A stretch of DNA of 64,000 nt. Origin: Blastocatellia bacterium. GTDB taxonomy: Bacteria; Acidobacteriota; Blastocatellia; UBA7656. Below, piece after piece: positions 37,467 to 46,609 of this stretch (position 1 is its first letter; each line of letters opens with the position of its first letter). The position numbers were made by a program, and so were the translations under genes. The stretch is from assembly GCA_035275065.1 (NCBI GenBank), contig DATENM010000014.1:1-64000 (forward strand). Reading direction: 5' to 3'. The notes beneath the pieces were generated by a model, which was not told where the DNA came from, did not search any database, and worked only from the letters and a program-made list of their open reading frames with translations.

Positions 37467-38252
37467 TCATGAGAAATAAAACTGCTCCCAGCCATGTGGG
37501 GCAATGATTCGAGCGGGCGTTTCGCTCGGAGTCCAAGAAGGATTTCCTCGGAAGTAAGCATGAAACAGCGCTAAAGCATCTTCGCGCTTCATCCAACCAT
37601 TCTGGACTGCGGGCCAGGTGTCTACTTTCTCTTCCTGAACAATTCTTTCACATCTTGCAACTATCGTCTCACGACAGCCTAGAGCGGCGAGGGCGCTGGC
37701 ACGATGGTTTCCATCAAGAATCAAATATGCAGAAGTATGATCTGCGCGACGAAATTCTAATACTCTAGCAGGGCCATGTTTCTCCGGTTGATAACCCAGG
37801 TTAGCTATCGAGTATAATGTCTTTTCCAACCATACAAATTCTTCGTCAATTCGAATGGAAGGAATACCCAGTTCACAGAAATGAGTAAGAATATCAGGAC
37901 ACTCCCCCGGGGTGTTTCTCCAGCCATACTTTCGCCATTCACGAGGATCGTAGTTATCCCACGGATAGATCCACAATCCATACCGTTGACTAAAGGATAC
38001 CCCCAGTGCTTCTCCCATGTGCCGCGGTCGATAGTGCCTTAGAAAATCAATAAAACGCCGCCTTACAACACGCAAATGCAGGCCACGGTGTAAATCAATT
38101 AGATATGTCTCGTATGGATTGTACTCTTGTCTCCCATAACGGAAACCGCAAAAATGTACGCATTCACGCACGGGCACTTCTACGTCTTTCTGAGTAGCCC
38201 ATTGATGAGTATGGTCTAGAGATCGAATCAATAAATTCCCCAATCGCTTCAT
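37467..38252 (-). CDS. ParB/sulfiredoxin-fold-like protein of the polysaccharide cluster
   Basis: The protein has about 261 residues from ATG 38252, which overlaps the wzt stop by 4 bases (ATGA), so it is translated with the exporter. Its one recognisable block is SAYLILDGNHRASALAALGC (about 175-194), like the DGxHR box of ParB/Srx-fold proteins. The N-terminal half is rich in aromatic and basic residues (YGLWIYPWDNYDPREWRKYG). There is no signal peptide or membrane span. Proteins of this fold can be CTPases, kinases or nucleases; which one, if any, cannot be told here. It is AT-rich like its neighbours. Confidence 0.5.
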   Translation of the reverse strand: MKRLGNLLIRSLDHTHQWATQKDVEVPVRECVHFCGFRYGRQEYNPYETYLIDLHRGLHLRVVRRRFIDFLRHYRPRHMGEALGVSFSQRYGLWIYPWDNYDPREWRKYGWRNTPGECPDILTHFCELGIPSIRIDEEFVWLEKTLYSIANLGYQPEKHGPARVLEFRRADHTSAYLILDGNHRASALAALGCRETIVARCERIVQEEKVDTWPAVQNGWMKREDALALFHAYFRGNPSWTPSETPARIIAPHGWEQFYFS

Positions 38253-39514
38253 GCGACTACTCTCTCTGCATGCCAAATTACATTGGCGTAAACATAACCG
38301 AGGGAGCTAACAGGGAAACCACTGATTTCACCTTCTGTCTGAATCACCTCAAAGGAAAGAATGTTTTCTTGATAATCAAACAATTGCACGTTTGGGCGAT
38401 GCAGTGCCAAGTTTATGAAGTAACGACCTGGCAGCAATAGCTGAGATGGAATGCTTGCTGTAATAGCATAGTTGCCTGCAGATTCTATGGATATTGGCAC
38501 TTCTGCCATTTTATTACTTGAATAGAAAATTCGTTCTCGCTTGGAATTCAAGACAGCAAGTGCCACCTCGAGTCCCGGCTGGGGAGCGCGCACCTGAAAA
38601 TGACACATTAAGATAACACGCTCGCTCATCTGAAAACATAGAGAGATATTCCCATTTTCATTACACAATTTTGCCGAACAAAAATAGGCTTCCGTAGATT
38701 TCTCTTTCAGGTCAATCGTGGCCTTTGTTGTGTTCGCCGCATCAAGATAGCAAGCTATAACATTTGCTGCATTATCCCTCAATACAAGCTGGCCGTACTG
38801 AAGTAACATACAACTCTCACACATTGCACCTATTGCTTCCATATTATGACTAACGAAAATCACAGTTTTCCCATTGCTGTCAGCAACTTCGCTCATTTTC
38901 CCAAGGCATTTTTTCTGGAAAGCTATATCGCCGACTGCGAGTACTTCATCAACTACGAGTATTTCCGGTTCTAAATGCGCAGCTACAGCAAATGCTAGTC
39001 GAACATACATTCCGCTGCTATAGCGTTTCACCGGCGTATCAAGGAACTGGTCAATCTCGGCAAAGCTGACAATCTCATCGAACTTCTGTTTAATCTCCAG
39101 CTTTGTCATCCCAAGGATGGCACCGTTCAGATAAATGTTCTCGCGTCCGGTCAGCTCCGGGTGAAAGCCTGTGCCCACCTCCAACAGGCTGGCCACACGA
39201 CCGCGAATCTTAACCCGCCCCTCGGTCGGCTCTGTGATCCGGCTCAAGATTTTCAACAACGTCGATTTGCCCGCGCCATTGCGCCCGATGATGCCGACGA
39301 CTTCGCCTTGCTTGATCTCAAACGAAACATCCTTGAGCGCCCAGAAATCCTCTACCGATTGCCGGTGAGCGCTTTGCCTCTTCGCCCAGCGCCACGGCGT
39401 CAGCAACTTATCGGCAAAGACATCGCGCAGGGCGACATAGCGCTGGCGCTCCTGCTGGTGGTGGATGCGGTATTTCTTGCCGAGATTTTCAGCGCGGATG
39501 ACAACGTCGCTCAT
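38249..39514 (-). CDS. wzt: polysaccharide ABC exporter ATP-binding protein with C-terminal substrate-binding domain (Wzt)
   Basis: This 421-aa protein has Walker A GRNGAGKS (77-84), an ABC signature in KRYSSGMYVR (about 163-172), Walker B ILVVDEVLAVGD (about 185-196) and the switch His in FVSHNME. A C-terminal domain of about 150 residues (270-421) is beta-rich (PGRYFINLALHRPN). It fits the Wzt carbohydrate-binding domain that recognises the modified non-reducing end of the chain. It pairs with the permease next to it. Base composition falls sharply part-way through the ATPase domain, as if the 3' part of the gene came from elsewhere. Confidence 0.92.
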   Translation of the reverse strand: MSDVVIRAENLGKKYRIHHQQERQRYVALRDVFADKLLTPWRWAKRQSAHRQSVEDFWALKDVSFEIKQGEVVGIIGRNGAGKSTLLKILSRITEPTEGRVKIRGRVASLLEVGTGFHPELTGRENIYLNGAILGMTKLEIKQKFDEIVSFAEIDQFLDTPVKRYSSGMYVRLAFAVAAHLEPEILVVDEVLAVGDIAFQKKCLGKMSEVADSNGKTVIFVSHNMEAIGAMCESCMLLQYGQLVLRDNAANVIACYLDAANTTKATIDLKEKSTEAYFCSAKLCNENGNISLCFQMSERVILMCHFQVRAPQPGLEVALAVLNSKRERIFYSSNKMAEVPISIESAGNYAITASIPSQLLLPGRYFINLALHRPNVQLFDYQENILSFEVIQTEGEISGFPVSSLGYVYANVIWHAERVVA

Positions 39515-39524
39515 TGGCGTGCTT

Positions 39525-40394
39525 TTAGATTACGTCTGCAAATGTCCGTTCCATGCGGCGGAAATACCAGATGCCCGAAGCGCACAAGGCGACAGTAATT
39601 ACGATTGAAGCCAGCAACGCGGGCCAGTAGATGTGGGCTTCGCCGCGCAAGAGCGCCCAGCGGAAGCCGTCAATTACACCGACCATCGGGTTACATGCAT
39701 ACAACAACCGCCAGCGCTCCGGTACGAGGTCGCTGCTGAAACCGACCGGCGAGACGAACAGCCCAAACTGCACGATGAACGGCACGATGTAGCGAAAGTC
39801 GCGATACTCCACATTCAGCGCGCATAACCAGAGGCCCGCGCCAAAGGCCGCGCTGAAGGCCAGCGCGATGAAAAGCGGCAACATCACTAGCCGCCAGTCC
39901 GGCAGGTAGCCATACCAGAGCATCATCACGGCCATCAGCGCCAGCGTGATCAAAAAGTCTACGAAACTAGTGATAACTGAACCCGCCGGCACGATCAGGC
40001 GCGGGAAGTAAACCTTCGAAATTAGGTTGGCGTTGCCGATCAGGCTGTTACTGGATTCGCTTAGTGCCGTCGAGAAAAATTGCCAGGGCAGCATCGCCGC
40101 AAAGACCATCAGCGCGTAAGGCGCTGCGCCGGGGGCCGAGAGCTTCGCCACCTTATTAAAGACGAAGGTGAATACGACCATCGTCAAGAATGGCCGGATG
40201 AGCGCCCAGGCGACACCGATCACCGTCTGCTTGTAACGCACTAAAATGTCGCGCCACGCCAGGAAGTAAAACAACTCGCGGTATCGCCAGAGGTCGCGCC
40301 AGTAGTTCTTCTCCGTGCGGCCTGCTTCAATCCACAGGTCGAATTGTTCAACCGCCGATGATGGTTCACTCATTGCGGATGCTTTGGCTGTCAT
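39525..40394 (-). CDS. wzm: polysaccharide ABC exporter permease (Wzm)
   Basis: This 289-aa membrane protein begins with an amphipathic cytoplasmic segment (EQFDLWIEAGRTEKNYWRDL). Six hydrophobic segments follow, with RYKQTVIGVAWALIRPFLTM near the first, as in ABC-2 type permeases, and LSKVYFPRLIVPAG-like and VYFPRLIVPAGSVITSFVDF in the middle. NPMVGVIDGFRWALL is characteristic of Wzm/KpsM/TagG. It forms the membrane half of the exporter with Wzt (11-base gap) and moves undecaprenyl-linked glycan across the inner membrane. Confidence 0.92.
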   Translation of the reverse strand: MTAKASAMSEPSSAVEQFDLWIEAGRTEKNYWRDLWRYRELFYFLAWRDILVRYKQTVIGVAWALIRPFLTMVVFTFVFNKVAKLSAPGAAPYALMVFAAMLPWQFFSTALSESSNSLIGNANLISKVYFPRLIVPAGSVITSFVDFLITLALMAVMMLWYGYLPDWRLVMLPLFIALAFSAAFGAGLWLCALNVEYRDFRYIVPFIVQFGLFVSPVGFSSDLVPERWRLLYACNPMVGVIDGFRWALLRGEAHIYWPALLASIVITVALCASGIWYFRRMERTFADVI

Positions 40395-40417
40395 TAGAGA
40401 GTTGAGCTATACAGATT

Positions 40418-42823
40418 CTAGGTGGCGCTATCGCCCGTGCTCTCCTGCCCGTAGGCCGAGTAGTAGCGATAGTAGTAGTAGTTGTCGTAGCCTTCGCGGC
40501 GCAGATCAACATTGTTCAGCACAACGCCGAAGACTTTGGCATTCACCGAATCCAGGTCATGGCGGGCGCGGCGAACCACATCGCGAGTGCTCTTGCCGCC
40601 ATGCACCACTAGAAGCACGCCGTCTACCATCGTCGAAAGAATCACCGGGTCGGTGACGTTCATCAGCGGCGGCGAATCGAGTATGACATGGTCGTAGCGG
40701 TCGGCCAGCTCTGTCAGCAGACGTTTCATGCGCTCAGAGCTGATCAACTCTGCCGGGTTCGGCGGAATCGGCCCGCAGGGGATAAATGAAAGATTCGGCA
40801 TTTGCAGCTTCTGGATTAACCCATCCACATTCATGTTGCGCGATAGATAGGTCGAAAGGCCCCGCATGTTGTCTATGCCGAGAATCTTATGGGCCGACGG
40901 CTTGCGCATATCACAATCGATCAACAGCACCGACGCGCCGAGCTGCGATAGCGAAATTGCGGTGTTCACCGCCGTCGTCGTCTTCCCTTCACCGGGCTGA
41001 CCGCTGGTCACCAGGATGGTTTTCGGCGGTTTGCCCGCCGATGACAGCAGCACCGAGGTTCGCAGAATGCGGTAAGCTTCTGCCGCAGACGAGCGGCTAT
41101 CAGGCGCGACCAGATGAGCAGCGTTTGCGTTCTCCGCCCCGTTGCCGTTGACGCTGGCCGGCAGTGATTTCAGTTTCTTTGCGCCTTTTGATGGCAGCAT
41201 CCCTCGCGGCGCAACCAGACCGATGGGCGGAATCACGCTCAAGGCGGGAAGCTGCACGTAACGACTGACGTCTTCGACCGTTTTGATCGTGTTGTCAATA
41301 TATTCGAGGAACATCGCCAGGCCGATCCCTGCCGATAGCGCCAGCATAAAGCCGATGACTACGGTGCGCATGCGCGCCGGGCTGATCGGCGTTTTGGGAA
41401 CTCGCGCCGGGCTGATGATGCGCACGTTGTTGTGCTGCTCGGCGACTTGCAGGTTGGCCTGATTGGTGTTTTGCAAAAACTCCGTGTAGAGCTTGTTCGC
41501 CGTGTCCACATCTTGCTTGAGAATATTGAGCTGAATAGCTGCTTGATTCTGCTGGACGGCTTCGCCTTTGGCTTTCTCTAACGCTGCTTTCAGTGATTGC
41601 TCATCGCGCACGGCGCGCTCGTAATCGGCCTTCAGGCGTTCGGCCAGCGTGCTGCGGCTCTCGCTGATCTGCCCCTGAATGACCGCAATTTCCTGCTTGA
41701 CGCGAACAATCTGCGGGTTTTCCGGACCATATTTTGTTTCAAGGTCGGAGAGCGTGATGGCCAACTCCTGAAGCTTCTTTTGCAGATCACTGCTTTTGGG
41801 GTCGGCAAAAGCTTCGGGTAGTTGCGCGACACGCCCCATCTTCACCTCTTCATAGAGCGACTGCTTCAGCATGCGATCAGTCTCGGCGCGCATCACCTGC
41901 TCGTGCAGGCGCGAGAGCTTGTCTGCGGTCAGCGTCTCTTTGCCCTCGGTCGAAAAGATGTTGTTCTCGCGTGTGTAGTTCGCGAGCGCCTGCTCGGCCT
42001 GCTGCACCTTGGCCTTCAACTCGCGGGTCGAACGATCAAGCCAGTCCGAGGTGGTCGTAAACTTCTGGGTCTTTGCTTCAAAGTTCTGCTTGATGAAGAC
42101 TTCGGCGATGGCGTTGGCGATAGCCGCGGCGATCTTCTGGTCAGAGTGTCTGAACGAAATCTTCAGGTCGCGCGTGTCCATTACGGGAACAACCGTCAGG
42201 CCGCCATCTACGGCATCCATGTAGGGTTCGAACCGCGCCTGATCTTCCGGCGTAAGCGGCAGGCCAGATTTCGCGGAAGAGATCGCCTCTTCCGTATCAT
42301 CCTCATCTAGCCTGGCCGGGCGCCCCGAGACGCGCTGGCCGAGCAGCTTGATTGCGTCCAGTACGGATTTTTTAGCGCCGACGCTAAAGAACTTTGGGTT
42401 CTGGTCGAGGCCGAGCTTAAGCACTACGGCTTGATAAACCGCGGGGCTACGTAATGCCTGAATCTTCGTCTTCAGGCTGACATTCATCGGGTCTTCAACT
42501 TGAAATACAAAACTGCCGGGTTTGCCGGGCGGCGGGTCTTCCTTGCCGATCTCAATCATCGTCGAGGCTTCATAAATCGAAGGCGTGCGGTACATCTCAA
42601 TCGCCACTACGATGGTGATGACGACGGTGATGGTGATGATCAGCCATTTGTGCTTGCGGATGTTGCGCCAGACTTCGCGGACGCGGACGTTTTCTTCCTT
42701 GTGGCCATAGCCGTAGCCGTAATCGCCTTCGGCGCGGTAATCCGCCGCTCGCGGATAGGCCGGCTGGAGCGATATCTCGTCAGGTATCACTACCTTCTCT
42801 ATTTCATGATTCTCTTCTGACAT
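40418..42823 (-). CDS. wzc: Wzc-type polysaccharide co-polymerase with tyrosine autokinase
   Basis: This 801-aa protein has two membrane segments (about 58-76 and 487-506) flanking a periplasmic Wzz domain with a long coiled region (about 250-430). The cytoplasmic BY-kinase carries Walker A GQPGEGKTT (about 608-616), Walker A' VLLIDCDMRKPS and Walker B HVILDSPPLM. The last 25 residues hold eight tyrosines (GYDNYYYYRYYSAYG, 778-792) for autophosphorylation. AGGAG lies 8 bases before ATG 42823. It would control chain length and link synthesis to the outer-membrane channel. As the first gene it probably marks the 5' end of the polysaccharide operon. Confidence 0.92.
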   Translation of the reverse strand: MSEENHEIEKVVIPDEISLQPAYPRAADYRAEGDYGYGYGHKEENVRVREVWRNIRKHKWLIITITVVITIVVAIEMYRTPSIYEASTMIEIGKEDPPPGKPGSFVFQVEDPMNVSLKTKIQALRSPAVYQAVVLKLGLDQNPKFFSVGAKKSVLDAIKLLGQRVSGRPARLDEDDTEEAISSAKSGLPLTPEDQARFEPYMDAVDGGLTVVPVMDTRDLKISFRHSDQKIAAAIANAIAEVFIKQNFEAKTQKFTTTSDWLDRSTRELKAKVQQAEQALANYTRENNIFSTEGKETLTADKLSRLHEQVMRAETDRMLKQSLYEEVKMGRVAQLPEAFADPKSSDLQKKLQELAITLSDLETKYGPENPQIVRVKQEIAVIQGQISESRSTLAERLKADYERAVRDEQSLKAALEKAKGEAVQQNQAAIQLNILKQDVDTANKLYTEFLQNTNQANLQVAEQHNNVRIISPARVPKTPISPARMRTVVIGFMLALSAGIGLAMFLEYIDNTIKTVEDVSRYVQLPALSVIPPIGLVAPRGMLPSKGAKKLKSLPASVNGNGAENANAAHLVAPDSRSSAAEAYRILRTSVLLSSAGKPPKTILVTSGQPGEGKTTTAVNTAISLSQLGASVLLIDCDMRKPSAHKILGIDNMRGLSTYLSRNMNVDGLIQKLQMPNLSFIPCGPIPPNPAELISSERMKRLLTELADRYDHVILDSPPLMNVTDPVILSTMVDGVLLVVHGGKSTRDVVRRARHDLDSVNAKVFGVVLNNVDLRREGYDNYYYYRYYSAYGQESTGDSAT

Positions 42824-42999
42824 TGCTGATACTCCTGGCGACTGATGACCGATGCCAATTTTTAGCCCGATCAGCCTAGTGAATCCAGATTACCCACCAG
42901 TTATCTGATCGCTTCAATTCTGTCTATGTAGACGGTAACCAATTTATGCCCCGGAAGCGGGGCTTCCACCTGTGGCCATAGCCGCGCAGAGAAATCTTT

Positions 43000-43221
43000 T
43001 CAAGCCACTTCCCGAAAACTAAAACGATGCTTCAATAGCTCAGACGAAAATCGCAGACATTCCAACACGTCTTCACGGGATAGCGACGGGGACGCTTCAA
43101 GCACGTCATCTATGGAGTCGCCGGCGCCGAGAAATTCAAGCACGGTTTGTACAGTTATTCGCGTACCTTTGATGACCGGGCGATCATTACAGATATCAGG
43201 ATCAACGATGATGCGTTTCAT
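43000..43221 (-). CDS. DUF433-family antitoxin-like protein
   Basis: This 73-aa protein reads IVDPDICNDRPVIKGTRITV and VQTVLEFLGAGDSIDDVLEA, the hallmark of the DUF433 family (winged-helix, VapB-like antitoxins). The GxRI motif (KGTRIT) is intact. In most genomes it is followed by a PIN-like toxin gene. Here the 176 bases downstream to the Wzc gene hold none, so it is an orphan. It may regulate DNA rather than neutralise a local toxin. Confidence 0.8.
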   Translation of the reverse strand: MKRIIVDPDICNDRPVIKGTRITVQTVLEFLGAGDSIDDVLEASPSLSREDVLECLRFSSELLKHRFSFREVA

Positions 43222-43716
43222 GGCTTAACGATCATAGTCAAGGAAGTGGCCTGGAGCAAGATTATCTAAGCGCAATGATTGCTGGCGTTGCCCGGTATCT
43301 GCGCACACCTCTGCCAGCAATGGTTGAACCCCGCAGGGAAGTCGCCACGTGCGACACGCTGATTATCAAAATCGTGCCCCCTGGTGAAGGTTTTCTTGGG
43401 AGTCGGGAGGGGCAGCTTTGGAGAGAGCCCGGCCAGGGTGTGAGCGCGACTACATATCTAAATTTCAGTTTTCGTTGTCAAGAATGCGTCCCCCCGTCTC
43501 ATTTCGCTTACCTCCACTTGGCACCGCCTTACGAAGCATCGGGTTGATGCGCCAAACCTGCAGTTTGACAGGCTCATTTGCATTTAAAGTAGCTGTAGCA
43601 AACCACCTACCGGGGGACTCGTTCATTGCGACCCGCGTAGCATATCTACCCTCAGGCAAATTTGTCAATCCCTGCCGTATGCTTCCGCTGCATTGCGGTA
43701 TGCATTGGCAAACGCT

Positions 43717-43965
43717 TCAATTCTTCGGCAGGGAAAAGTAAAACTTTGCGCCCTGCTCTTTTGCGCCTTCGGCCCAAACGCGGCCGCCGTGGCGCTCGAC
43801 GATGCGCCGCACATGCGCAAGGCCGATGCCTGTGCCTTCGAACTCTGCTGCGGTGTGCAAACGGTGGAAGGGCTTAAACAGGTTGTCCGCATCTTTGCCG
43901 TCAAAACCGACGCCGTTATCGGCAAAATACAGAACCGTTTCATGATATGAGGAGTATGCGTACGC
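43717..43965 (-). pseudogene. histidine kinase ATPase-domain remnant
   Basis: The minus strand in this short frame reads [20 protein letters not shown], then [20 protein letters not shown], then [17 protein letters not shown] and [11 protein letters not shown] before a stop at 43717-43719. These are the G1 (DNGVGFD), F (FKPFHRLH), G2 (GTGIGLA) and end (VWAEG...FSLP) boxes of a bacteriophytochrome-type HATPase_c domain. No sensor, H-box or start codon precedes it: a stop lies at 43966-43968. It is the tail of a decayed kinase. The rest of 43222-44140 shows nothing else I can support. Confidence 0.75.
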
Positions 43966-44140
43966 TCATAACTGCTCATTCCGTCTTTCAGCTTTCGGGG
44001 TTGCGATGCCTAAGCCGGCGATAAACTATCCAAACTTCATGCCGTTTGTAAGGAGTTGTGCGCCCCGCGACCAGCGTTAACATTCTTCTCGCCCCACGCT
44101 AGCGAATGTGTAATAATCGGCTCATTCGCACGGAGGCACT

Positions 44141-44455
44141 TTGACTAATCGAATCTGTCCGGCGTGCGGCTGGCGCGTTCACCATTCGCACGCGCGCGGC
44201 GTAAAAGAAAAATTTATCAGGGCCGTGACTTCATACAAGCTCTACCGCTGCCGCGAGTGCGGCTGGCGCGGCTGGCTCGGCAAGCCCAACCTGATCGCCC
44301 GCAAGCACCGTTTGCGGGTCATCCTGGCGCTGCTCATCACCCTGCTTTTAACCCTGCTGCTTGCCCTCTACTTGATTGACCATTCGACGCAACCGCCCAT
44401 CGCGCCCAAGCAGTTCGTTCTGCCCCGGAGTCTTGGCTCGCTCTCAGTCAAATAA
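44141..44455 (+). CDS. zinc-ribbon membrane protein
   Basis: This 104-aa protein starts at TTG 44141, with GGAGG 4 bases upstream. Two CxxC knuckles (CPACGW near 6-11 and CRECGW near 37-42) would bind one zinc. Between them is a basic stretch. Residues about 58-80 are a membrane helix (VILALLITLLLTLLLALYLI), and the end is a short external proline-containing tail. The function is unknown. It is a lone plus-strand gene between two minus-strand blocks. A hairpin lies immediately downstream. Confidence 0.6.
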   Translation: MTNRICPACGWRVHHSHARGVKEKFIRAVTSYKLYRCRECGWRGWLGKPNLIARKHRLRVILALLITLLLTLLLALYLIDHSTQPPIAPKQFVLPRSLGSLSVK

Positions 44456-44458
44456 ACA

Positions 44459-44482
44459 GGACTTGGGTTTGCTTCCAAGTCC
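44459..44482 (+). terminator. hairpin after the zinc-ribbon gene
   Basis: GGACTTGG (44459-44466) pairs perfectly with CCAAGTCC (44475-44482) around an 8-base loop, four bases after the stop codon at 44455. It has no following T-run, so it is only a possible terminator. Confidence 0.4.
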
Positions 44483-44730
44483 CGGAATTGAGTCTCTAGA
44501 TTCTCAGGCGAAAATCGGGTTGGCAGGATCGAGACTCAAGCCCCGGCTTTGAAGAGGGGATAGCCTTCTGAGCCGGGACGGCGTTGGCCGTCGCAAGCAG
44601 GAACGCCGGCCAGCACTACGGATGAGATTGGAACCGCTCACCGGAATGCAGCGCCATCATACGCGTCAGCCAAAGACTTCCGCATCGGGCAAATGTCCCA
44701 TTTCGAAAAGCACAATTGTGCTGGGTTCTA

Positions 44731-44831
44731 GAGTGGTGTTCAATTGCATTTGCCATGTAGCGCAAGCTGTTAGCTTGCGCCAGTCGATGCACAAGCTAAC
44801 AGCTTGCGCTACACCCGATTGAAATCCGCCC
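44731..44831. mobile_element. palindromic MITE flanked by TA (copy 1)
   Basis: A 101-bp element lies between TA dinucleotides (44729-44730 and 44832-44833). Its two halves are near-complete inverted repeats. The left end reads GAGTGGTGTTCAATTG and the right end, reversed, GGGCGGATTTCAATCG. The centres both contain GCGCAAGCTGTTAGCTTG. A second, truncated copy is at 54865-54940. A TA duplication and no coding capacity fit a non-autonomous element moved by an IS630/Tc1-type transposase. No transposase is present here. Confidence 0.65.
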
Positions 44832-44888
44832 TAGGGGTTGGCACCACCGGCTAATTTCCGGTGTGCCTTCGGGACTTCGGCCATCGCT

Positions 44889-46589
44889 CTATTGCCTGCC
44901 GTTTAAGGTTACCGCACCGCTTGCCGTCATCCGTGCGGCATCCCCGTCCGGCATACGCCAGCTCCCGTCAAAGCGCCCCTCGGCGACGGGAGTATCAATC
45001 GTCCCTTTAAAGAGAAGATAATCCTTCATGCCTAAAAGCAGGTCGGGCGCGCCGATGCCGAACGGGTTGCGGCGATTGCGCGGCGCAGGCCCTGTCATCC
45101 CCGCCCACCACGGCAAACCGGAACTGACTAGCACGTAATGGCCCGCTGCCGGGAAGACATACACCAGCCCATAATTTGTGCTTGCCGCCGCGTTGAACTG
45201 CACGGGTAAGCGGTCGCTATACTTCGCCACCAGGCTGTTGCTTTCTTTGGTGCCGAATAAGACGAGGTTGGCGCTTTCGAGATCGCTCGGCCTGACTTCT
45301 TTATCTGCGAGCACGCGCGGAAAGATCATCACGCGGCCCAAAAAAGCGTTGCGATAGACCGACCAGTTCGCGGCGTACTCGGCCTGCTCGCGGCGCTTCT
45401 GCCTTTCAGCATCTGTCGGGCTGTCCGCTGTGCCGTAAACATAAATGTGGCGGCTGCCGATGACTTCGCTGATCGGCCCTTCACTGCCGGCGCGCTTTGC
45501 TGTCGCCTCTGGCTCGTACTTCGCCGTCACCCAGTCATTCTGTTGCTCGGTAAGCGATAGCTCGCTTGCGACGCGGGCGCGCACCTGTTTGCCGTTGATT
45601 AAAACTTCAAGCGGCTGGTTGGCTTTAAATTTCGGGTGGCCAGCAAGCTTGAGCGTCAGCGCGCCTACGGCTGCCGTCGTGATCTCAAGATGATTCGGCG
45701 AAGTAAATCGCGCATCAACGCTTGCCAGGGTGCCCGGCGTCAACTGATCGATTGCGACCCAGTAAGCCGAGGTGTACTTGTAACGGCTGGTCGCAAAGCG
45801 CACGCGGTCGGGATAGCGGTTGCGGCGGAACGGTTTGAACCAGTCAAAGATGGCTTCGTCTTTGTAAGCGTTCTCCCAGCTATTGTGCTGGACGCCGGGG
45901 TATTCGGTGTATTCGACGCGGGTGCCGAGCGCTTCAAGCCGCTTCACCCATTCGCGCGTGCCTTCGGGCTTGACTACAGGGTCGGCGCCGCCTTGAAAGA
46001 AATGCACGGGGTAGTTCAAGGCGTTGGGCGCAAGCTCTAGCGTCCCTTCAGGCGGCGCCGGGCAGACCGGCGCGATTGCCGCCCAGATGTCCGGGCGCGT
46101 CAGGCCAATCCAAAGCGTGCCGCCGCCGCCCATAGATAACCCCGTAAGATAGACGCGGTCTTCATCAATCGGAAAGCGCCGCTTAACGTCTGCGAGCACA
46201 TCTAAGACATCGCGCTCGGCGATACCCTGATAGCCAACCGTGCCGCGCGCGTAAGGCGATGCGACAATGAAATCGACGTCCTTCCATTCGGGAAAATAGC
46301 GCGTCGCTTCGACATCGGTTTCGCCCTGCTGATTGCTCTTGCCAAAGACGCGGCGGAGCGACAGCCGATGATTCGACCCCGCGCCGTGCAGCATGACGAC
46401 CAGCGGATACTTCTTCTTCGGGTTGAAGTTCTTCGGCAGATAGAGCCCATAAGGCTGCTCTGTGTCGTCTACGTCTGAAAAGATCGTCAGCACCTGCGGC
46501 CCCGGCTTCAAGGTTTGTCCTGTCGCGCCATGCACACAGGCAAGCAGCAAGAGCAAGGCGACCACGCGCCGGCGATTCGGATGATCCAT
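44889..46589 (-). CDS. secreted alpha/beta hydrolase (esterase/prolyl-oligopeptidase-like)
   Basis: This 566-aa protein starts at ATG 46589, with AAGGAG upstream and a signal peptide (RRRVVALLLLLACVHGATG). The N-terminal ~260 residues form an alpha/beta-hydrolase: oxyanion region LVVMLHGAGSNH, nucleophile elbow GLSMGGG with Ser152, Asp203 in FQGGADPVV and His235 in GVQHNSW. This resembles poly(3-hydroxybutyrate) depolymerase/feruloyl-esterase-like enzymes. The C-terminal ~300 residues are a beta-rich region of unknown role. It acts outside the cytoplasm; the substrate is unknown. It is on the same strand as the molybdoenzyme genes upstream, with a 20-base gap. Confidence 0.8.
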   Translation of the reverse strand: MDHPNRRRVVALLLLLACVHGATGQTLKPGPQVLTIFSDVDDTEQPYGLYLPKNFNPKKKYPLVVMLHGAGSNHRLSLRRVFGKSNQQGETDVEATRYFPEWKDVDFIVASPYARGTVGYQGIAERDVLDVLADVKRRFPIDEDRVYLTGLSMGGGGTLWIGLTRPDIWAAIAPVCPAPPEGTLELAPNALNYPVHFFQGGADPVVKPEGTREWVKRLEALGTRVEYTEYPGVQHNSWENAYKDEAIFDWFKPFRRNRYPDRVRFATSRYKYTSAYWVAIDQLTPGTLASVDARFTSPNHLEITTAAVGALTLKLAGHPKFKANQPLEVLINGKQVRARVASELSLTEQQNDWVTAKYEPEATAKRAGSEGPISEVIGSRHIYVYGTADSPTDAERQKRREQAEYAANWSVYRNAFLGRVMIFPRVLADKEVRPSDLESANLVLFGTKESNSLVAKYSDRLPVQFNAAASTNYGLVYVFPAAGHYVLVSSGLPWWAGMTGPAPRNRRNPFGIGAPDLLLGMKDYLLFKGTIDTPVAEGRFDGSWRMPDGDAARMTASGAVTLNGRQ

Positions 46590-46609
46590 AGAGGGTCAAG
46601 CTCCTTAAG

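Noticed and set aside
43465..43668. 67-codon minus-strand frame (TTG start) next to the kinase remnant
   Set aside because: Its composition looks coding, but there is no ribosome binding site or known family, and the frame has no continuation upstream. Left uncalled.
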